A stretch of DNA of 64,000 nt, from contig CM029612.1 of the NCBI GenBank assembly GCA_017311315.1, forward strand, positions 50,984,200-51,048,199, in the 5' to 3' direction. Below, piece by piece: positions 11,102 to 22,279 of the stretch. The stretch's first letter is position 1. Each line of letters starts with the position of its first letter. The notes beneath the pieces were generated by a model that was given only the letters and a program-made list of their open reading frames with translations, searched no databases and was not told the DNA's origin. A program made the position numbers and the translations under genes. The stretch comes from Dendrocalamus latiflorus (taxonomy: Eukaryota; Streptophyta; Magnoliopsida; Poales; Poaceae).

Positions 11102-14100
11102 TGTAATGCCCCCGTGTTTTCCCACTAAACCTAGTCGCTAATCGCGTGTTGACTATCGTAATTAATTGTGTAATTAGCATCTCCGTTTCAATCATCAAAA
11201 TTGTACAACAATTAAATTGAAAAAAAATGGCTTGAGTGAAATAATACAGATTGCAATATACATCGAAATTCAAGATTATTACATCCATTGACATCCATAT
11301 AGTAAATACAGAAATTAAATTACAACTGAGATCATTTCATACATCATTTACAAATAACCAGAATTACAAGAATAGCATGCGGTTTTAATTGCGAAAAAGT
11401 AAATATTAAGATACCGAAAAGAGACCGAATAAAGAAAGAAAATTAAAAGCCAACTTTCTGAAGCCTATTTTAGTATCAAAATGTGCATTTCGCTCGTTGA
11501 GATAGCAGACCATCCAAGGCTAGCCTGCACATCTCGTAGCCGTAGGATTTCATCATCCAGCATTAAAAACCAACCTGAATCCATTCCAAAAAATCCATTT
11601 CATAGCCATTTAGCTAAAATATCTAAATTCAACCCATCCAAGCCCATGCACAGTGAAGTCACTGGCTACACAAGAAACCCACAAAGAGCACAGGGAAGAG
11701 ATAAGGCCAAAGGCAACTAGGGAGAAGAGAGAGAAGGCATTCCATCAATGACCACAACAGCAGCAACAAGACCACACACCACCATTCCTCAACCCTTCCC
11801 AAATCCACCACCACCCATCCATCTAGCCGAAGGAGAGGAAGAGCAAGGCAGTGAGGCCAAGGAGAGCACAAGCAATCACTGGGAGGCCACAAGTACCAGG
11901 AGGAGGAACAACCACCGGGAGACCACAAGCACCAGGAGCCCCACCGTAGCCATCACCACCTTCACCCATTCATGCCCAAACAACAACTCAAATCACAAAT
12001 TAAAGCAAGCAAATCATGAACTAAAAGTATCAGAGGGGAGCAATATTAGTAAGGGGGAGCTCGATTCCCAGTGGCCGGTCATGGATCCGACCAAGGTTGT
12101 GTTAGAGGAGGCCAGAGATGAGCTGGAGATGGCCAGAGGAAGAATTGGCAATGAGGGGGAGTTGGAGGAGAGGGAGGCACAGGAGGAGGCCGACACAGGA
12201 AAGGGAGGCTGGAGCTGAGCTAGGGCGCAGAGGAGTAGAGGCTGGTGCCAGGGAGAGGAAGCGGGTTTTGGCACTAGAGAGAGAGTAGCAGCATAGGGGA
12301 GTTCAGCTAGGCATAGGAGACAGAGCCAGAGGAAGAAATGAGGAAGCATGTGGAGAGCGAGAAGAAATGGAGAGAAGCCGGGAGAGATGGCCAGCTAGGC
12401 CATCCGGTCAAATAGTGGATGAGGATAGAGAATAATATTACTATTCATAAATTGTTACCCATATCACTCCATTACATGTTTAGTTGCACAGTTAGTTTGT
12501 TAGAAGTATTTAAATTGCAGAACCCCAATTAATAATTAGTCATGATTATTAAAATGAAATAATTATCATCAATACATTAAATTTGGCAGTAGTTTAAAAT
12601 AGCCTTTAAATGTAAAATCTGTAATCGAGAAGATTAATTTCAGGGATCACAGGTGAACACCGCGGTATAATTTATTTTTCTGTATCAGTAAATTGTAGGA
12701 AAAGTATTGGTACCAGAGAGAGAAATTCACCGAGTGAACTTAAAACCTAGATTTTTGATCCGTACACAGGCAAGCATGCCTTTAATCATTGAATCAAAGT
12801 AATTTTGCTTAAAAATTATTTTTATGCTAGATTAATATCACTCCCTGTAAAAAATAATTTTTAAAATAAATCTTGTTCTTGATGATGATTATGTGCTTGA
12901 GATTAATAATGATGATGAATATGTAAAGGGTATGCAGTTGGAGAAGCCACTGTCGTACCAATAAATAAGAGGTGGGCAAAGGGTGCCTTTGGCAGGTGAC
13001 AAAGGGCAAGGTTGAGATCCTCTGCGCAGGGATAAAATCTAAGGATTTACAAACTTCATTTGTGTAATGGATTGTATCAATCATATCAACCATTGTTCCG
13101 TCAAAAAGCGGGCAAAATTAGTAACTCTATCAAAATTATTATGCACTCCACAAATAGGTCAGTAGATTTATCGAGGGAGGAACCGGGTGAGGTCTAAATT
13201 AGACTTTGGGCCATAAAGAATAAGCCCGACACATATATTTAGCGATTTAGAGTGTCGGTTGAGATCTCAATTGGACTTTAGGCCATAAAAGATAAGCCCG
13301 ATTAATGACTGTCTTATAATTGAGATGGTACTGGGTAAGGGTGAGAAACCACTTCGAGCCAACAATTATAAGTAAATCGGGTGAAAGTATAATTTATTGA
13401 GATAGGGGTAAACTTTTTGTGCTCTGATTTGAGCATCGCGTCTGAGAGAATGTGAAGATCCACACACTACAAGAATCAGGGTGACTGTGGGTAAAGTGGT
13501 ACAAGTCTGCGCAATACTATATAAATCATGAATTCATACCTGTCTTCTAGACTGGAGGCTACAGGAACCAGTAGAGGTATTTATCCATTTATACGAGTGC
13601 TCAATAGATTTCTAAATTAACAATCTGAAACTCTTTCTCAACCTAAAAATATTTATTTTTTGTATGTCATAAGAATGAGAATGGATGCTTCAGGGAATGG
13701 TGGTTATGAGCATACAATGCATTTTTGCTAATAACGATATTGAGTACTCTGTACTTACTCTTGCTATTATTTTCATTTGTTTAGAGGATAGCCAGTCTAA
13801 GATTTGACTTGGAGTGGATGAGGCCTACCCGGAGGAGTTCTATCCCAAGTGGGAGGGGGATGGTTTTGAGCACAACCCGTATGAGGTAGACACCTTATAC
13901 AAGACCTATGATGACTAGGGGATTACTAGCATCACAGGAAAAACCCGCATGGTATATGTAAATTAATACATTGTCTTATACTCATTTCGTTCTTTTTTAC
14001 TTGACGTTTTTGACTTTTCACGGTCTTTGAGATGCGACTTTGACCGCTATTTTTTATAACTTTATATTAAGATATACTAGTAAAATTATAATATTATGAA

Positions 14101-14508
14101 ATTATTTTTAACGATAAATCTAATGATGTAACTTTCGTATAGCCAATCTAGATAGTTTTGAGTCTATTAACGGTCAAACTTTAAAAAGTTTGATGGCACG
14201 GATTTGAGAAAGTCAAGTAAAAAAGAATAGAGTGAGTACTTCCTAGTTCTTGTATAATTAGGAGTAAATTGGAACTGTTTAATTTTGGGATTGTAATATT
14301 CAAACCCTGGTGGCTTTGTACCAAACTTTAGTCCTACATGACTATGTTTATTTAATATTATATTATTTTTAATTATTATTCTACTGTAACACTCTGATGA
14401 GCTTATTATTTGTTGGATCGGTGTTTTACCGAATAACTAAATAATAATCCGTTGACAAGTGTTGTTAACATACTTCGGAGTTGATCTGGACCTGGAGCAA
14501 TCATGAAC
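11102..14508 (+). mobile_element. Solo LTR of a Tekay/RIRE3-type gypsy element
   Basis: It begins TGTAATGCCCCCGTG, like long LTRs of the Tekay chromovirus lineage. It then follows the same order of landmarks as the better-bounded solo LTR at 37423-40724: a GA-rich block, an AT-rich block, GTGGGTAAAG near 13488, an acidic-codon-like block near 13800-13910 ending GATGACTAGG, and a terminal TTCGGAGTTGATCTGGACCT that resembles the other copy's GGAGTTGCCGCTCCGGGTC. No primer binding site or gag-pol follows. The right boundary is approximate and the 5-bp duplication is uncertain (CAAGA against AAAGA). It is interrupted by a Stowaway MITE at 13981-14236. Confidence 0.55.
13981..14236. mobile_element. 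Stowaway-like (Tc1/mariner) MITE
   Basis: The left terminus CTCATTTCGTTCTTTTTTAC and the right terminus, ending in GAATAGAGTGAG, are inverted repeats over about 28 bases. Both flanks are TA, the mariner target duplication (13979-13980 and 14237-14238). It is 256 bp, non-coding, and nested in the solo LTR. Confidence 0.8.
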
Positions 14509-15180
14509 AAAAGAAACAGAGCCAACAGCACATTGTGGGTTGTAAGTTGATGATGGCAAGCACTCATCAGTCTCGAACATCACCTGACTCAGACAGAAGC
14601 AACTTCAGCCGGCTTGAAGCCATCAAACCTCCAAAGGTAAAAAAATGTCACTACTGAAATGGCTCTTGACCTTAGCCTTTTTATTCGAACTCCAGTGCTT
14701 TCAACACTTTTCAAAAAAGTTGAAGCAAGCCACACCTTAGGCTTTACTGAAATGGTCTTGCCTGCTTTTGCATCTCGTTGGACTACTAGATTCCCAAGGT
14801 TTCCTGTAACCTGATCAATCATCAACCACAAGTTGTACAACAAATGTTCTTAAAACCACAGATAAATCAGCCATGCCCGTCATGAACATATCTGCTATAA
14901 CTTGATGCCTTGTGTTGGTCTGAAACACACACAATCTGATGTAGTATCAGCCAAGCTAAAGGTTGTCGTAGTGCCGTGGCGTCGCCTTTGCCATTGCCAC
15001 TGCCTTTGTGCCTTTTGTGTGTCCTCCATGCCATGGCACTGCCAGGTCCATCTCCAGCACACGCAGGCACGCCCACGCACTACACTGACATACCACCACT
15101 GGCACGAGTGGTATCAGTAGTGACACAGAAGCCTCTTTTCCCAGGCGGTGAGGGAGCAGACTCCGGGCCTGTTCTTTTCT
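14509..15180. other. Non-coding spacer with a short direct repeat
   Basis: No gene recognised. Near 15163-15198 the string CCGGGCCTGTTCTTTTC occurs twice in tandem, the second copy being the start of the next element. A minus-strand ORF at 14589-14843 has no family resemblance I know. Confidence 0.4.
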
Positions 15181-15425
15181 CCGGGCCTGTTCTTTTCTTT
15201 CGAAACTGGTGGTTTTTGACTTTTACTATAGTACCTAACTTTCAAACGAAATATTTTTTTAAGACGGGGTTTACAAGTTAAACGATGTGCACGTTAAAAA
15301 CCCAACATCTGTACCAACCAAAATCATAAATGAGTATCTCTCTCTGTAATCTGTATCGTAAACATCCAAAATTCAAAAATTTCAACCAAAAATTATAATC
15401 CACAGCCGTTACCAAACATGCCCGG
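15181..15425. mobile_element. MITE-like element (CCGGGC ends)
   Basis: CCGGGCCTGTT at the left is inverted to AACATGCCCGG at the right. It is 245 bp, AT-rich inside and non-coding. No clear target duplication was seen, so the superfamily is open. Confidence 0.45.
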
Positions 15426-17064
15426 ATTTGGGGCTCACCTTCCACGGTTGTTGCCTTGTGAATCTATCAACCTACCAGCATAAGCCTGCATCTCTCTCAC
15501 TCATTCATATGCACGGCCCCATAAAAGAGAAAGGCAGTAACACACTGGCAGTACGCCACCACCTCCCGTCTTGATGACCGCATCACGCCTTCACATTTAT
15601 TATTGCCCGATCAGGGGATGATCTCCCTCGCTGGCTCGGTGCAGGCGGATGCCGGCAGCTCGAGTTCAAAGTTCAAACCTGCAGATTTTCAGAGCACTCC
15701 TTGGCCTTGAGCTGACAAAAAGATGGCTGGATCATATGGATGTTGGTTTCAAGGAGTGTGAAAACTTTTTGGGTAGTGGATAAGAGGAAAAGAACAGTCT
15801 TTACCATGTCCTCCTGCGCGACGAGATTCCTTCATTCCTCTCGTTGTTCGTACTTAATTGACCCGAGTCGAGGTCAGTTGGGTTAAAATAACGGTGCTTT
15901 TGGGTTCACGTTATCGAGACATTGCCTGAATCATCTTTGTCTTTACTATTATAAAAATATAAATTGGTGGTTGATCTATTCTTCCTCTTCTCTTCTCAAC
16001 CGTCTGATTTGATCTGAACCATTCGTCTCTTTCCTCCTCCTCTCTCTCTCAGGATACAACCGTCCACCCCCTCTATTTTTTCTATCTCCTCGCGTATTCT
16101 AACCACTCTTCTCTCTTTGTCGCTTGCTCTCCAATATTTGATACGTGAAGTTGTCGGCAGTAAGTTCCGTCTCATTATTTTTATAATTTCATCTTGTTTC
16201 TTACGTGCGTTACAAATGGACGCTAAGTGGTTAATTTCGCTTGTCGCTATACATATAGCATGAGTAATAGATGAAGGACTAATGGAGTTATTTTTTTTGT
16301 TGTGCGCGCACCTCCTATGATCTACAGTGTATCTCGTTTGGAACACGAGGATTTGGCTGGAAAAAATTCCCGCATTCCGAATGTAGCTTGCTGTTTCTCC
16401 GTTAGCTCGATAGTTTAAAAATGTTCATATAAAAACTGGCTCTTGTACCTTAAGTTTCCCGACTTCCCCAGCAATCAGGGGCTGTTAATAAAAACCCCTT
16501 CTTTCCTAAAAAGAAATATATAGAGTAGGAGTTTTGTGTGAGTTGTTTATAACCGTCTTGAAAGGGCCAGCTCGAACTCCAAGCACACCAAACACATGAA
16601 TACTTCAGTGGTCTGCGTGAATTTTACTCTTGTTGTGATCAATTTTGATGGCAACGCATAAATGATTAAATATGGATGTGTCTGTCATTAGAGTAGATGA
16701 CAATCTTACGGGGAGAGATTGCTAAGTACTAGTTAAAGAGAAAGCAAGTACGGATGGTTGAATAAACAAAGGGCTAATGGAGGATACGTGCTTTTGAGGC
16801 AAGCAGAATTGCATCCAGCCATTCAAAAACTAAAGACGCCATCTTGCCTTCGTCTTCTCCCACATGGAATACTTTAAGTTCCCACCTAAAAGACATCAGA
16901 ATAGTACAGCACTATTGCCAGCTCCCTCCTCTCTCCCTCCTCTGATTCCCACAGCGCAAGCCACACACATCCATCACTCTTCCCTCCGAGAAATGCCTTT
17001 TAGAAGAGAGTAAAAATTCTCTCCGTTGCTGCTGTCTGCTTCGTTCTTTGCGAAGGATCATCCG
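15426..17064. other. Upstream intergenic region and 5' UTR of the NPH3 gene
   Basis: No coding region seen. 15990-16110 is CT-rich. The part just before 17065 is C/T-rich (about 16918-16990) and is likely transcribed leader of the NPH3-type gene. Confidence 0.4.
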
Positions 17065-19456
17065 ATGCAGGGGAGGAAGACGAAGAACGCAAGGGAGATG
17101 GCTCGGGAGGAGCAGCAGCAGCAGCCCAGCTCCAAAGGCCAAGCATGGCAAGCAATTGCTCTTTCGTCTCTTTCACCGGTTTATGTGAGTGATTCGTTGT
17201 TCCGTGATCTCTAATCTGTGCATTTTGTGTTGGTCAGGTTCTGCACCACAGGATTGCCCAGCGACGTCGTGATCGAGGTGGGCGACATGACCTTCCATCT
17301 CCATAAGGTTGGTGAATCTTATCTCCACCCCATAAATTTCCAACTTTTTCCAATCTCTCTGACACCCAGACTATGGTGTTTGCGCATTCTTCTTCTTGAT
17401 CTCCATTTGCTGCTAATCTTGCGGATATCTCTATCATGGGTTCGTGCGGTCCATTTCTTGATCTCGAGCTGCGTAAAGCCGGAAAATTTCTGCATTTCTT
17501 GATCTGGAAAGTTAGTTGCTAAATGCGGCGGCGTCTTGCAGTTCCCGCTAATGTCGAGGAGCAAGAAGATTCACGACCTCATCACGAACAAGGAATCACG
17601 CGAGGCCAACCTGGCAGGAGGAGGCCAAGAAGAGGAGTCAGGGGAGATCAGAGAGGAGGAAGTGGTGCTGGAGACGGACGAGGAGGCGGATGTGCACTGC
17701 ATCCGTCTCCCGGACTTCCCCGGCGGCGCGGAGGCTTTCGAGCTGGCCGCCAAGTTCTGCTACGGCGTCAAGCTCGACCTCACGCCGGCCACCGCCGTGC
17801 CGCTGCGCTGCGCGGCCGAGCGCCTCGGCATGACCAACGACCACTCTGACGACAACCTCATCTCCCGCGCCGACCGGTTCATGTCCCACACCGTCCTGAG
17901 GAACCCCAGGGACGCCATCCGCGCCCTCAAGTCCTGCGAGGGCCTCCTTCCCCTCGCCGACGACCTCGGCCTCGTGTGGCGCTGCGTGGACGCCGTTGCC
18001 ACCAAGGCCACTGCGTCCGCGCCCACCGCCCTCTTCGGATGGCCCATCACCGACGCCGCCAGAGGCGGCGACCGTCCGCCCCGCAAGAACAATTCCGGCG
18101 CCGGGGCCACGTGGTTTGACGACCTCGCCGGCTTGTCCTTGGCCACATTCACCCGTGTCATTGCCGCCATAAAGGAGCGGGGCGTCGGCCCTGAGGTCAT
18201 TGAAGGGGCTCTCATTGCCTACGCCAAGCGGTCCATCCCCGGGCTGTCACGCTCCGGCCGGCATGTCGGCGGCGGTGCCTCCGTGGCCGCGGCCGCCGCT
18301 CCGCCGCCGCCGGATGGCGAGCAGAAGGCGCTTCTTGAGACCGTCATTGCCAATCTCCCCGAGGAGACCATCAAGAGCAATGCGCACACCGGCACGGCCG
18401 TGGGCGCCACCACCGCACGCGTCCTCTTCGGCCTCTTGCGTACGGCAAACATTCTCCAGGCATCAGAGGCTTCCCGTGACATGCTGGAGCGGCGCATAGC
18501 CGCGAGGCTCCCCGACGCGGCCGTCGACGACCTGCTCATCCCGAGCTACTCGTACCTCGTGGAGACGCTCTACGACGTGGACTGCGTCGAGCGCATCGTG
18601 CGGTACTTCCTCGAAGGCCGAGACAGCTCCGAGGAGGGCAGCTTGGCGGAGACACCAGGCAGAGAGACTAACAGACGAGCCATGCTGGCCGTGGGGAGGC
18701 TGATGGATGCCTACTTGGGGGAAATCGCGATAGATGCCAACCTGAAGCCGGACAAGTTCTGCGACCTCGCCTGGGCATTGCCGGACAGCGCCCGCGTCTA
18801 CGACGATGGCCTTTACCGTGCTGTCGACATCTATCTCAAGGTAAGGGAACACATTGTGAATGCCTCATTGCTGTTTGTAGCACAATGCCGGTGCTTACAA
18901 GTAGCCGTTTTCTGTGCAGGCTCATCCAGGGCTGAGGGAAGAGGAGAAGGAGAAGGTGAGCGGCGTGGTGGACGGGCGCAAGCTGACGCTAGAGGCGTGC
19001 ACGCACGCGGCGCAGAACGAGCGGCTGCCTTTGCGGACAGTCGTGCAGGTGCTCTTCTTCGAGCAGCTCCAGCTGCGCCGAGCCATCGCACGGACGATCG
19101 TGGCAAATGAAAGTGGAGAGGCAGGCCAAGGAGAGGAAGAAGGCGACAGCGACGGCGTTGGAACGTGGCGGGTGGCAACGAGGGGAAACCAAATGCTAAG
19201 GCTGGACATGGACAGCATGCGCAACCGGGTGCAGGAGCTCGAGCGCGAGTGCACGAGCATGAGGAAAGCCATCGAGAAGATGGACCGCCGAGGCGGGGCG
19301 CCGGGGGACAGAGGAGCAGCACCGGCGGGGGAGGGGAGGTGGGGTTCAATGGTGACGAAGCGGTTCGGGTGCAAGTTCCCGGCGCAGGTCTGCCAGTCGC
19401 AGCAGCGGACCGTGGTGGTGCGGCCTCGCCGTCCACGGATAGAGCAGAGCCCCTGA
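17065..19456 (+). CDS. BTB/POZ and NPH3 domain protein
   Basis: Members of this plant family (NPH3, RPT2, NPY and relatives) act at the plasma membrane as adaptors of phototropin and auxin-transport signalling, and some are CUL3 substrate receptors. Exons 17065-17147, 17238-17307, 17542-18840 and 18920-19456 give 662 residues. Exon 1 ends within a Trp codon and joins FCTTGLPSDVVIEVGDMTFHLHK, a family hallmark; intron 1 then needs a GC donor (GCAAGC) with a normal CAG acceptor. Introns 2 and 3 are GT-AG. BTB spans about residues 35-140; the NPH3 domain runs from WFDDLAGLSL (242) to about 537 and contains YSYLVETLYDVDCVERIVRYFL's core near 387. A short coiled coil (MDSMRNRVQELERE) lies near 582-607, followed by a basic tail. 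The exact subfamily is not assigned. Confidence 0.9.
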
Positions 19457-19735
19457 ATTCTTCGCACTGCACACCATAGCTTCAGGCTTCCTTCGTTTTG
19501 TTCTCTTGATTCTTTACTTCGATTTGTGAAAAATCGAGGGGTTTCCCTAGGCGGGATTGTGAGTTTTACCACTGCACTATTGTTCGATGTCATCTTGCTG
19601 GCCAATGCATCAAGTCACACGTTGGCTAAACAAAGCGATTCATCGTTCCCTTGTCACTTACGCAAGTAGTTGGTCAAGACCTTCAGCTATGGTAGCAGAG
19701 GAATGGGTATCAATGGCAGTTGTGGTGGAGACGCC
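19457..19735. other. Convergent 3' flanks of the NPH3 and DYW genes
   Basis: This 279-bp gap separates two tail-to-tail genes and should hold both 3' UTRs. No other feature seen. Confidence 0.4.
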
Positions 19736-20575
19736 TCACCAGTAGTGCCCGCAGGAGCGGGCGCCATCCTCGAAATGGTGGAATCGCTTGTTGTCCCTGA
19801 CGACGATCTCGCGGCCGGTCACCTTGGCGATGAGCTTGACAGCGTTGTGGCAGTCCCCGCAGATGCGGAGGTTCTTCATGACCCGGAGCGGCGTGCTCAC
19901 CAGTCCGAATGCGATGGCCAGGCGCTCGCTGTGGTACATGAACGCGCGGGCCTTGGCGTCCTCGCCGATGCCGTGCAGCACGTGGCGGGCGTCCGGCACG
20001 TACCCCGCCGCGCGTATCTCATCGTGCAGCTCGCGCACCTTCTCGTACGCCTCCCGCCGCTTCGCCCGTGCCGAGTCCTCCTTCCCCGGCGGCGGCCTCG
20101 ACGCTTCCTCGAGGACGCGCCGAGCTTGTAGTACAGCGTGGCGATCCTGTGCAAGATGGGTGCGGCAATCCCGGACCGGAACCTGGATAGCAGGCGGTGG
20201 GCTCATCTCAGCGAGGCCAGCGAGCGCGCGTCGGTGCAGCACCGGAGGACCGCGGCTTGCTCTTCCGGAGCGAGTTCGGCCGACGCGCCGGCGCCGCCTC
20301 GGTGGAGCGTTTCGTCGAGCAGGTTAACGGCGGCCTACGGGTTGGGTTCTTGTCACAGCCTCCAGAGCTCGTCGCTGCCGAGGTGGTACCCGGTGGCTTC
20401 GGGCGGGATAGTACTCGTGATGGCGGCGGCGTTGGCAGGCGCGGAGTGGAGCAGCGGGCGGCTACGGCCGCGGTGGTTGCGAGCCGTCGCCGTGGCGGTC
20501 GCCGCGGTTGCGGAGGCTCTCGGTGGTGGGAGAAGGGGAGCCGTGACGGCCGGTGCGGAAAGTCTTGGAGAGATC
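19736..20575 (-). pseudogene. DYW-type PPR protein, decayed copy
   Basis: DYW domains are cytidine deaminases that edit organellar RNA. The open part (from about 20120 to 19736) encodes a nearly complete DYW domain: GYVPDARHVLHGIGEDAK, the zinc and catalytic HSE in YHSERLAIAFG, the CGDCH zinc pair, and a C-terminus reading HYW instead of DYW. Upstream, the same protein continues in other frames: PPEATGYHLGSDELWRL, NLLDETLHRGGAGASAEL, EEQAAVLRCCTDARSLASL and IATLYYKLGA are recognisable. They are separated by three in-frame stops (at about 20360, 20350 and 20230) and a frameshift near 20120. No PPR repeats are visible, so the ancestor may have been a short DYW protein. A Mutator MITE follows immediately at 20576. 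Confidence 0.75.
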
Positions 20576-20993
20576 GGGGAAATTGCACATATATGCCATA
20601 GTTAGCAGGCACTTGTAGATTTGCCCCACACTTGAGTGGTCTTGTAATTTTACCCCCTTATTATTTTGCCCCATTGCCCATTTAGTTGCTATTTTAATTT
20701 CGTTTTTCATTTTTTGGGCAGGAAATGACATTAAAAAAATATTTTTACTGTATTTTCTAAACCTTTTTGTGCATCTGTACACACAGCTAAAAGAGGAGGT
20801 TCACAAATTAAAGGGTTTTAATGTCATTTCCTGCCCCAAAAAATGAAAAACGAAATTAAAATAACAACTAAATGGGCAATGAGGCAAAATAATAAGGGGG
20901 CATGTCAAGTATAGGGTAAAACTACAAGATCACTCAAATGTGGGGCAAATCTACAAGTGCCTACTAACTATGGGGTATATGTGCAATTTCCCC
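20576..20993. mobile_element. Foldback Mutator-type MITE with 9-bp TSD
   Basis: The two halves are long inverted repeats: the left starts GGGGAAATTGCACATATATG and the right ends in its near complement. Pairing continues through the GCCCCACACTTGAGTGG and TTTCGTTTTTCATTTTTTGG blocks, so each arm is close to 200 bp. The flanks GGAGAGATC (20567-20575) and GGAGAGATT (20994-21002) are a 9-bp duplication with one mismatch, the Mutator size. It is non-coding, 418 bp, and interrupts the 5' side of the DYW pseudogene. Confidence 0.85.
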
Positions 20994-21077
20994 GGAGAGA
21001 TTAGCATAATTGCCGCCCCGGCGATGTGAGGAGTGGAATGCTAGTTGGGGAAGCGCAACCGCAACCGTGCGAGCGAC

Positions 21078-21315
21078 CGAATTTTTTCTATTTTAGCCCT
21101 TTTTTTTGAAAAATATTCACATTTAGACCCCTGATAGTTTTAATTCCGTTTTTGGACCCAGGGGTCGGAGCCGTGACCCACGGCGCCGAGCTAACACATC
21201 TCGGCGCCGTGGTCCACGGCGCCGAGGTGCCAGGCCCGCACCGGCGTGGTGGCCTGCGTGGCGCCGACGTGGCAGCACCTCGGCACCGTGGGTCGTGGCG
21301 CCGAGCTCTGGCCAG
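21078..21315 (+). repeat. Left terminal inverted repeat of the PMD element
   Basis: Complementary to 24245-24474 over about 230 bp. It holds GGCGCC at 21182, 21203, 21218, 21260 and 21297. One of the corresponding sites in the right arm is degenerated here to GGCACC at about 21283. Confidence 0.88.
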
Positions 21316-21470
21316 CGGGCCCCACGCGGCCTTTTTCCCCTCTGTCCGAGCTGCTGGTTCACGCGCTCATCCCCGCAAACCCTAGCCGCAGAAGCCTCCG
21401 CCTCGTCCGCCGACCGCCGCCTCGTCCGCATCTCCGCCGACGCCCGTGGTGCCACCGCCTCCCCGCGTCT

Positions 21471-21620
21471 CCGGCCGCCGCCCCCTGGTGCCGCCCGGCT
21501 TCCCGCCTCCCCGCGTCTCCGGCCGCCGCCCCCTGGTGCCGCCCGGCCTCCGGCCGCCTCCCCGCGTCTCCGGCCGCCGCCCCTGGTGCCGCCCGGGCTC
21601 CCGCCTCCCCGCGTCTCCGC
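21471..21620 (+). repeat. Tandem repeat, unit about 48 bp, three copies
   Basis: The unit contains GCCGCCGCCCCCTGGTGCCG then CCTCCCCGCGTCTCC. It lies in the GC-rich leader of the PMD element, after a CAAACCCTAGCCGC telo-box-like motif near 21377. It creates several long shadow ORFs on both strands that are not genes. Confidence 0.7.
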
Positions 21621-22279
21621 CCGCCCGCGTCTGCGCTCGGCCGCCTCCCCGCCGCCGCCCGTGGTGCCGCCGACTCCCCTCCCCGGCCGACTTCTGGAGG
21701 TTGCCTTCCTTCCCCACATCTCAAACCCTAGATTTCTTTGAGCCGTAATGTGAGGTGTTATGCTCATAAGTTGGGTGAAATTTGTTGCAGATTTGAGGTG
21801 TGAATTCTTAGGGTGTTAGTGGAGATAACAGTGTAACATCCAGCATATGGTAATGGAAAAATGTAATAGTCTGCAAATTTCTTAGTTAAGTTTTTTCAAT
21901 GAATAAACATCATATGCTTTCAGGATCTGTGAAGGTGAGCTTTAAAAGATCCAGCAATGCACATAAGCGTTGAACTGCCCAATATTCTCTGCCCTAGGTT
22001 TTTCATCCTGAGAAAAAGTCAAATAACCTGGTCTTAGGTTCATTGTCCTATAATGCACATTCTTGCAGTAGTTAAAGGTCAAAGGTTAGTTCATTGTCCT
22101 GCAGAACCTCTAGTGTGTAGCTTGACCTTTAGTTTAATATGTGTTAGTTAACAATATATCCTGAATAATGGAAATAATTGTTAGAAAAGTGTGATTGATA
22201 TGATTAACTTGTATTGTCACTAATGGATGTGAGTCTGTTGTTAAAATGTTGAACTGAGAAATTAAATTTTTTTTGTAGG

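Noticed and set aside
11748..12218. 156-residue ORF rich in Thr, Pro and Glu
   Set aside because: Lies in the GA-rich block of the solo LTR; no domain and matching open frames on the other strand.
14589..14843. 84-residue minus-strand ORF
   Set aside because: No family resemblance and no supporting gene structure.
15939..16340. Helitron-like 5' start (TCTTTACTATTATAAAA)
   Set aside because: No convincing hairpin plus CTRR end downstream, so the element cannot be supported.
21123..21767. Long minus-strand ORFs over the PMD element leader
   Set aside because: Shadows of the terminal repeat and a GC-rich tandem repeat.
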